Shown here: in pieces, positions 56,633 to 64,000 of the stretch
Layout of the letters: every line of letters begins with the position of its first letter
How positions within the stretch are numbered: position 1 is the stretch's first letter
Source of the DNA: Salvelinus alpinus
Lineage: Eukaryota; Chordata; Actinopteri; Salmoniformes; Salmonidae
Length of the DNA stretch: 64,000 bases
Assembly (NCBI RefSeq): GCF_045679555.1
Contig: NC_092091.1
Span: 18,412,072 to 18,476,071 of the forward strand
Direction: 5' to 3'
Notes under the pieces: generated by a model
What the model was told of the DNA's origin: nothing
The model's database searches: none
Seen by the model: only the letters and a program-made list of their open reading frames with translations
Made by a program: the position numbers and the translations under genes

Positions 56633-58422
56633 GGCGACAGATTTGTGTGTTTTATTAAGACAGTATGCCTTCCCTGTTTTCTTGCACCGACGAGCCATTA
56701 AATCGCATTAAGGAGGAAACTGACACCTTTGCAGCCTGAATGGAGGACGGTTTACGACGGTCACCGAGGAGACACGAGTGTATTACCGGCTGGGCACATT
56801 AATCCCAGACGATAGTGAGGATCAATTGATCCTCCCCAGTGAATTTCATAAACATAAAAATTGTGAAACATTAAAGTTATCCTTGTTTTTAGATCAAACC
56901 ATACAAAAAATATTAACGTCGCCAAATAATTGATTAAAACACAGTTTTACAATGAAGGTCAACAGTAGCCTCAGCAGCACTCTGTAGGGTAGCACATTGG
57001 GGTAGCCAGGGGACAGCTAGTTTCTGTCCTCCTGTGGGCACATTGACTTCAATACAAAACTTAGGAGGCTCATGGTTTCTCACCCCCTTCAAAAGACTTA
57101 CACAGTAATTATGACAACTTCCAGAGGAAGTCCTCCAACCTATCAGAGCTCTTGCAGCATGAACTCATGTTGTCCACCCAATCAAAGGATCAGATAATGA
57201 ATCTAGTACTGAAAGCATAAGCTACTGCTAGCTAGCACTGCAATGTAATGCATAACATGTGGTGAGTAGTTGACAAAGAGAGAAAGACAATAGTTGAACA
57301 GTTTTGATTAATTTCTTCCAAAATTAAGAAGCAAGAGAGAGAGAGCTACTGTATATTTCGTAGTACATTTTATTTCACTTTCACCTAGCTAGCATCTGGC
57401 TCAAACAGAGAGGGATGCTATGTTAGCTAGCAGAATATGGCTATACAACACTGGAACTTTTCCAAGTCGAGGTAAGCTTTTGGTTTTATTAATTTATTGC
57501 CACTGGGGCCCGCCGGTGTAACTGCTAAACTGCTTGCTGCTGACTGTACTGCATGATTGTAGTGGGTTTATTAACTTGTTGTTCTAGTAGCTACGTTAAC
57601 TATGACGTGACAACTATGTTGGCTGTGTGTGGTTAGCGGTCATGATATGGAAATGTTGTGCACTGAAGTCCACAAGCAAAGGGAAAAGGTGAGAGGAGGA
57701 GAGCGCGTAGATAGATGCAAGAAGGAATTATATATATACACATACACACAACAAGCTGTTTGTATGTGGCTGCTATGAAAGTGAACTGCGTTTGCATGTG
57801 ATGAGGGGTGTATTGATTCTGAAAAACGTCTCTTAAACAGAACAGGATAAACATACCTGAATTTGTCCAATAGAAACTCTCGTTTGCAACTGCTGGACTA
57901 ATGATTATACGCTATATCAGCTAGATGCAGGCAAGAGTTTGCAAGGCGGTATTGCATGTATCACTGTCTGTCACCTTGATTACTCAATTATCTCGACCTG
58001 TGCATCTACATTGTAAACTTTCATTCAGAGGCTAGGTTGTAGCAACCTCATGATGGATCCAGGGAAAATTCGAGCATCATGTAGTAGCCTAAACCTTTCG
58101 ATGTTACATTGAGCTAGGTGAATGGAATATGAATGACAGTCATCCGATATGTTGTAATAGAAATTAGGCCACGCTCATAATTCTTTTAACATCCTTCCTC
58201 ATCTTAAACGGCACTGACCGCGAATGGTGAGATTCCAAAGCGCCCACCCAGGCTAGGCTTGTTGAAATTAAATGGAACAACTGCTGGCATTAGGCCATTT
58301 AGACATACCCGATCATTTTCATATTACACTTCCTCTAAAAAAAATAACCAACTTTGGCATTGCTCCTTTTATTTCGTAAAATTGAGTTCGAGTTAGTTAG
58401 ACAAACGTAATGAGTAACAAAC
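56633..58422 (-). other. Intron of locus E, distal part
   Basis: No gene. 56950-57730 ('acagctagtttctgtcctcc', 'cttccagaggaagtcctcca', 'atgctatgttagctagcaga') looks like a long dispersed salmonid repeat by recognition; its class is unknown. 'aagtcgaggtaagcttt' at 57464 would be a donor in that repeat. Confidence 0.4.
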
Positions 58423-58600
58423 CTGCTCTGTGTAGGTTTAACGGTATCTCAGGTTGAAGAACAATGTCGAGCAGCCTCTGTAGACGGACAACTTCCTCCT
58501 GATACTCTGCTATCATTTTTTCAACGACCCCGAATATCTCATCGGCAGCAGCTGTTAATCTATCGTTGAGAAAAACCCTCAACAACTGTATTTTAGACAT
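58423..58600 (-). CDS. Zinc-finger locus E, coding exon 1
   Basis: The ATG at 58600-58598 opens MSKIQLLRVFLNDRL, followed by AAADEIFGVVEKMIAEYQ and RLQRLLDIVLQPEIPLNLHRA, 59 codons plus one base. The donor G|GTTTGT is at 58423/58422, phase 1, matching exon 2 at 52092. Two residues (PL or LN) are inserted relative to the copies in B and C. The in-frame upstream MYLYSLN is weaker: the family start is MSK/MSQ. The predicted product with exon 2 is about 397 residues. Confidence 0.78.
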
Positions 58601-59528
58601 ATTTAAAGAATACAAATACATTAGCTAGCTAAGTGGCTGTGCTGTTTTCATCCCATCCATGTCCGTGCAGCAACATCAACATCCGGCATTACTAAGTAAA
58701 AAAGGGAATCCACTGTTCGTGCACCTTCAAGTTAACACATTTTGCGCTTTCGCCACCTGCTGGACTGTAGTGTAACATGGCCAATGAAGTAGCTAACAAG
58801 CTAGCCAACACCAACCAGTTAGCTTGACTAATATCGTGAGGTCAAAGGGCTCGGATCAACGCTGAGCGCTTGCACTCTGAGCTCACTGACATTCCAGATT
58901 GAATTTATGAACACCCTAGGTCTTAATTGAAAGTAGAAACCAAAAAACATTAGACACCAGGCCCTCCATGGAATTAGTTTGACACCCCTGTAGCAGCACA
59001 TGTACTAGTAGTAAATGTATGGCTTATTGACTACCACAGAATCATAATATGCATAAAACCTGGCGGTAAAACACGAAAATGTTTCCATTCGTTTTTCCCC
59101 CATTCATTTTTGCATTGGGGATTTTAGAACTACTTCATATAAGGTCTGTGTTTCATGTAGGCTTACCCTGGCGTGACATTTTGATAACCGTGCAAATCTC
59201 TCTCGGACAAGGTAACTTTTATCAATATATTTGCCTATAATTACTAATTAGCCGCTAATGTGGCTATCATACAGAACTACACATCTTGTTGCAAGCTTTA
59301 ACATCATCACTCAAGGTACATTTCTCAATGCAAACTCGTCGACAAGTAGCCTTTCATGGGCTTTTTAGTTTCTTGTGTAAATAATTGATAGTGTTTCTCG
59401 TGTGTATTCTTGTTTAGCATTTTGCAAATTACCTAGCTAGCTACCATAACATTTTTTAATTGATGAAACAAAATCCATTACCCTCTACTTTGTAGCTAAC
59501 CTTAGGTCTCTGTCGATCAGAAGCAAGG
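58601..59528. promoter_or_regulatory. Upstream region of locus E
   Basis: 58625-58790 is homologous to 37710-37905 upstream of C exon 1. On the - strand 'ccagcaggtggcg' (58763-58751) fits the CTCF core CCASYAGRKGGCR. Beyond 58800 the sequence is unique-looking; 59100-59215 ends 'ctcggacaag|gtaactttt', a possible donor of a + strand exon. Promoter activity is inferred. Confidence 0.4.
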
Positions 59529-59640
59529 ATGGTTCTGTGTTATGTACCGCCGGATTGTAACCACTACTTTGATAAGCACACATGCATTTTATCGTTTTCC
59601 AAAGCGTCGCTGGAGCCGTGTGATTAGGCAAGCCATGGTT
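59529..59640 (+). pseudogene. THAP-domain-like first exon relic
   Basis: From ATG 59529 the frame reads MVLCYVPPDCNHYFDKHTC. In the next frame follows YRFPKRRWSRVIRQ. Together the order C..C, then RFP and a basic stretch, is that of the N-terminal half of a THAP zinc finger, a DNA-binding module of host proteins and P-element/hAT-related transposases. A one-base loss between the two parts closes the frame at a TAG. The second half (C-x2-H, AVPTIF) is not present, possibly in a further exon. Confidence 0.5.
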
Positions 59641-60047
59641 GCTAGCTGCTAATGAGCAATTATGTTAGAGCAATTAGGTTAGGTTAACGCTCTGCAGTTA
59701 GCTAGGTGCTTATGAATGTCAGCTAGATACCCACCGAATGTGTTACGTGTACAACGCACATTACCGTTCTTACAAGTAAAATTAAAACCATCATAGGCTA
59801 CCATAATGACTTTTGTTACCTTTTTATTGACAAGTATTTAGTGATTTAGCCAGCTACTTTTTCACGTGGTCACATGCTAGCTAGCGTTAGCCCACCAGGG
59901 AAAGGATATTTAGCTAGCTAATGTTAACTCCCTGTTTGTGTAGTCAGACTTGCTAGCTAACGTTAGGCTGGCACCATGGCAAGAATAGTTGGTTATCTAG
60001 CATGTCACCACTAAGAAAAGTCTGACTACAAAAACGGTAAGCTAATG
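59641..60047. other. No gene recognised
   Basis: Rich in 'gctagc' and 'gttagct' motifs, as is common in salmonid host DNA. No feature could be supported. Confidence 0.4.
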
Positions 60048-60618
60048 TTAACTATCTACCCCGTAAACACGGGTACCCTCATAGATATCATCCTAACCAA
60101 CTTGCCCTCCAAATACACCTCTGCTGTTTTCAACCAAGATCTCAGCGATCACTGCCTCATTGCCTGCATCCGTAATGGATCAGCGGTCAAACGACCTCCA
60201 CTCATCACTGTCAAACGCTCCCTGAAACACTTCAGCGAGCAGGCCTTTCTAATCGACCTGGCCGAGGTATCCTGGAAGGATATTGATCTCATCCCGTCAG
60301 TAGAGGATGCCTGGATATTTAAAAAAAATGCCTTCCTCACCATCTTGAATAAGCATGCCCCATTCAAGAAATTTAGAACCAGGAACAGATATAGCCCTTG
60401 GTTCTCTCCTGACCTGACTGCCCTTAACCAACAGAAAAACATCCTATGGCGTTCTGCATTAGCATCGAACAGCCCCCGTGATATGCAACTTTTCAGGGAA
60501 GCTAGAAACCAATATACACAGGCAGTTAGAAAAGCCAGGCAGTTAGAAAAGCTTTTTCAAGCAGAAATTTGCTTCCTGCAACACAAATTCAAAAAAGTTC
60601 TGGGACACTGTAAAGTCC

Positions 60619-62112
60619 ATGGAGAATAAGAACACCTCCTCCCAGCTTCCAACTGCACTGAAGATAGGAAACACTGTCACCACCGACAAATCCACTATAA
60701 TTGAGAATTTCAATAAGCATTTTTCTACGGCTGGCCATGCTTTCCACCTGGCTACCCCTACCCCGGTCAACAGCACTGCCCTCCCCTCTGCTACTCGCCC
60801 AAGCCTTCCCCATTTCTCTTTCTCCCAAATACAGTCAGCTGATGTTCTGAAAGAGCTGCAAAATCTGGACCCTTACAAATCAGCCGGGCTAGATAATCTG
60901 GACCCTTTCTTTCTAAAACTATCTGCTGAAATTGTTGCCACCCCTATTACTAGCCTTTTCAACCTCTCTTTCGTGTCGTCTGAGATTCCCAAAGATTGGA
61001 ATGCAGCTGCGGTTATCCCCCTCTTCAAAGGGGGGCACACTCTTGACCCTAACAGCTACAGACCTATATCTATCCTACCCTGCCTTTCTAAGGTCTTCGA
61101 AAGCCAAGTCAACAAACAGATTACCGACCATTTCAAATCCCACCATACCTTCTCCGCTATGCAATCTGGTTTCAGAGCTGGTCATGGGTGCACCTCAGCC
61201 ACGCTCAAGGTCATAAACGATATCTTAACCGCCATCGATAGGAAACAATACTGTGCAGCCGTATTCATTGACCTGGCCAAGGCTTTTGACTCTGTCAATC
61301 ACCACATCCTCATCGGCAGACTCGACAGCCTTGGTTTCTCTAATGATTGCCTCGCCTGGTTCACCAACTACTTCTCTGATCGAGTTCAGTGTGTCAAATC
61401 GGAGGGTCTGTTGTCCGGGCCTCTGGCAGTCTCTATGGGGGTGCCACAGGGTTCAATTCTTGGACCGACTCTCTTCTCTGTATACATCAATGATGTCGCT
61501 CTTGCTGCTGGTGATTCTCTGATCCATCTCTACGCAGACGACACTATTCTGTATACTTCTGGCCCTTCTTTTGACACTGTGTTAACAACCCTCCAGGCGA
61601 GCTTCAATGCCATACAACTCTCCTTCCGTGGCCTCCATTTGCTCTTAAATACAAGTAAGACTAAATGCATGCTCTTCAACCGATCGCTGCCTGCACCTGC
61701 CCGCCTGTCCAACATCACTACTCTGGACGGCTCTGACTTAGAATATGTGGACAACTACAAATACCTAGGTGTCTGGTTAGACTGTAAACTCTCCTTCCAG
61801 ACTCACATCAAACATCTCCAATCCAAAGTTAAATCTAGAATTGGCTTCCTATTCCGCAACAAAGCATCCTTCACTCATGCTGCCAAACATACCCTTGTAA
61901 AACTGACCATCCTACCAATCCTCGACTTCGGTGATGTCATTTACAAAATAGCCTCCAAAACCCTACTCAATAAATTGGATGCAGTCTATCACAGTGCCAT
62001 CCGTTTTGTCACCAAAGCCCCATATACTACCCACCACTGCGACCTGTACACTCTCGTTGGCTGGCCCTCGCTTCATACTCGTCGCCAAACCCACTGGCTC
62101 CAGGTCACCTGA
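60619..62112 (+). pseudogene. LINE reverse transcriptase, long open frame (497 codons)
   Basis: It holds the RT from its N-terminal side (KELQNLDPYKSAGLDNLDPF) through YRPISILPCLSKVFE, FIDLAKAFDSVNHH, MGVPQGSILGP and HLYADDTILYT to LHTRRQTHWLQVT, where the L2-type tail insertion ends the frame. The remaining C-terminus resumes at about 62304-62568. All catalytic motifs are intact, which argues for a young copy, but the missing 5' end and the insertion make it non-autonomous. Confidence 0.92.
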
Positions 62113-62303
62113 AACCCCACCTCTTTAAGGAATACCTAGGATAGGATAAAGTAATCCTTCTAACCCCCCCCCCCCCCTTAAAAGAGTTAGATGCACTATT
62201 GTAAAGTGGTTGTTCCACTGGATATCATAAGGTGAATGCACCAATTTGTAAGTCGCTCTGGATAAGAGCGTCTGCTAAATGACTTAAATGTAAATGTAAA
62301 TCT
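62108..62303 (+). mobile_element. L2-tail-like short insertion inside the LINE ORF
   Basis: 'cccacctctttaaggaatac' to 'gataagagcgtctgctaaat' and 'gacttaaatgtaaatgtaaa'. Compared with the uninterrupted copy (47245-47258, antisense), it lies between 'caggtca' and 'tctacaagaccctg'. No target duplication is evident. A run of C lies at 62166-62177. Frequent in salmonid DNA by recognition. Confidence 0.8.
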
Positions 62304-62995
62304 ACAAGACCCTGCTAGGTAAAGTCCCCCCTTATCTCAGCTCGCTGGTCACCATAGCAGCACCTACCTGTAGCACGCGCTCCAGCAGGTATATCTCTCT
62401 GGTCACCCCCAAAACCAATTCTTCCTTTGGCCGCCTCTCCTTCCAGTTCTCTGCTGCCAATGACTGGAACGAACTACAAAAATCTCTGAAACTGGAAACA
62501 CTTATCTCCTTCACTAGCTTTAAGCACCAGCTGTCAGAGCAGCTCATAGATTACTGCACCTGTACATAGCCCATCTATAATTTAGCCCAAACAACTACCT
62601 CTTTACCTACTGTATTTATTTATTTATTTTGCTCCTTTGCACCCCATTATTTCTATCTCTACTTTTTCTATCTCTACTATCTCTACTCTACTTTTTTTTT
62701 TACTTGCTATATTGTATTTACTTCGCCACCATGGCCTTTTTATATTTTTATTTATTTATATATATATTTTGTTTGCCTTCACCTCCCTTATCTCACCTCA
62801 CTTGCTCATATTGTATATAGACTTATTTTTCACTGTATTATTGACTGTATGTTTGTTTTACTCCATGTGTAACTATGTGTTGTTGTATGTGTCGAACTGC
62901 TTTGCTTTATCTTGGCCAGGTCGCAATTGTAAATGAGAACGTGTTCTCAATTTGCCTACCTGGTTAAATAAAGGTGAAATAAATAAATAAAATAA

Positions 62996-64000
62996 AATCT
63001 AGCTAGCTAAAGCCTGGTGGGCTAGTTAGTTAGGCACCATGGTTGGCTAGTTAGCTACATTAGCTAAAGTTGACTAGTTAGCTGACGACCTTATGGGATC
63101 AATATTTTCCCATATAAAACATAAATGTTTTTGTTCCACGAGTGCATCTGTTGTACATGACTAATCAAAAATGACTGGTGAATTTGGTTATACATGTCAG
63201 CAGGGATGGAAATTAAGCTAGCCGGAGTCTAATACTGACACAGCAGTGAAATGTTGCCTTTACAAACATCGCATGCCACAGATGTAGGACCTGAATGTAG
63301 AAATTGTGGGCTGCTGGCCAATGCCCAAAATCCTTTATGTTACATTACTGCATGTCAGTCCCTTTCAGATGATCCCCCTATCACTGTTGGTCCTCCTCAG
63401 TGACCTCACGGCTGAGGGTTTTAACTTTCCTCTTGAGAATTTGAATCAGAAGTACAGTCGTATGACTCATCGCAATACTTCACCTCTTCGGGAAATAGTA
63501 CCTTAGATTGTCCTGATCATCTAGTTGAGCATTCCAGATAATTCCTCCATTCCAGCAGAAATGTTCCATCCACATAGTCAGATTTTAGATGTGCAGATAG
63601 ACCAAGGCCCAGTCTATTTTACCAATACTATAATCAAGTCTGAAGAAGCTGTTTATTGGGAAACAAGAACAAACAATGAGGCATGAGGATTGGGTGTTGA
63701 GGGACCACTTGTCACATTGTCCCATGGTGGATTTGTGACATAATAAACAATGTATTTTCTGTCATGATAAAGATGTTGATACAGCATTGAAAAAGACCCA
63801 CCACAGACCAAATGTCTATTTGTTTTCCAGACCAACAGGAAGGTGTGCATCCCTCAGACCATCTGGTGCATGGACATCCTGTGCCAGTGTGATTCAGTTG
63901 TGGAGACGACAGCACATCGAGCCTGTGGTCGAACAGGTCAGTAACTCATCAAATATGATACAATATTGTGTAAAACATAGAATTTGTATATGCATTGAAA
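62996..64000. other. Host-like flank with a possible exon
   Basis: No repeat was recognised. 63831-63936 is bounded by 'tgttttccag' and 'cag|gtcagt' and is open in two + strand frames (one reading RRQHIEPVVEQ to the donor). A second acceptor-like 'ccctttcag' ends at 63369. Upstream frames are short. It could belong to the same host gene as the THAP-like relic at 59529; this is unproven. Confidence 0.3.

Larger units (their letters stand above)
60048..62995 (+). mobile_element. Young LINE, jockey/CR1/L2 group, about 2.95 kb, 5'-truncated
   Basis: It begins within the end of the endonuclease (GTLIDIILTNLPSKY, DLSDHCLIACI) and runs to a tail of A/T repeats ('gtgaaataaataaataaaat'). One frame break occurs near 60540, where a 17-bp unit 'ggcagttagaaaagcca' is tandemly duplicated. 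The 3' UTR has 'gaactgctttgctttatctt'. The same family and nearly the same sequence as 46530-48397. A 200-bp L2-type tail is inserted at 62108-62303. Confidence 0.93.

Overview
The window looks like nuclear DNA of a salmonid fish (Oncorhynchus, Salmo or Salvelinus type; the genus cannot be told). The basis is the repeat set: at least seven Tc1-like transposon families with terminal sequences I recognise from salmonids, salmonid LINE tails, a tRNA-derived SINE, Angel-like palindromic elements, and a cluster of C2H2 zinc-finger genes with the teleost 'MSKIQLL..' first exon. Family names come from recognition, not from a search.

The host backbone is a cluster of five paralogous zinc-finger loci. 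Locus A is on the + strand (coding exon 2947-4208, 8 fingers). On the - strand lie B (exon 1 21422-21254, exon 2 16269-15137, 6 fingers), C (exon 1 37703-37532, exon 2 32217-30947, 7 fingers), D (a wreck, 40690-38265, whole finger array missing) and E (exon 1 58600-58423, exon 2 52092-51077, 5 fingers). Exon 1 encodes a short helical domain and ends in phase 1; every exon 2 starts in phase 1 after a clean acceptor. Exon 2 encodes an acidic linker with conserved IKxE SUMO-type sites followed by the fingers. Homologous 3' UTRs with AATAAA signals follow A, B, C and E. The expected products are nuclear DNA-binding proteins, probably transcriptional regulators; their targets cannot be read from the sequence.

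Most of the rest is mobile DNA, often nested. Examples are a BED/hAT element inside a Tc1 derivative and itself holding a LINE fragment (16686-20986); a Tc1 inside an L1-like relic (28720-30560); a young LINE inside an older L1/Tx1-like LINE with a 12-bp target duplication (43078-48835); and about 9 kb of insertions within the remains of locus D. Two near-identical young LINE copies (46530-48397 and 60048-62995) keep long reverse-transcriptase reading frames.

Layout: 1-2521 rearranged LINE and Tc1; 2947-5230 gene A; 5643-13140 Tc1s and a 2.5-kb LINE; 13195-21422 gene B with nested insertions; 22196-27085 PHD-like relic, LINE tail and a second hAT relic; 27350-37703 gene C with insertions; 37934-50261 duplicate exon 1, dead locus D and L1/LINE nest; 50270-58600 gene E with LINE and Tc1s in its intron; 59529-64000 THAP-like relic, young LINE and a poorly resolved host flank. 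I saw no tRNA or rRNA genes, no CRISPR, and nothing bacterial.
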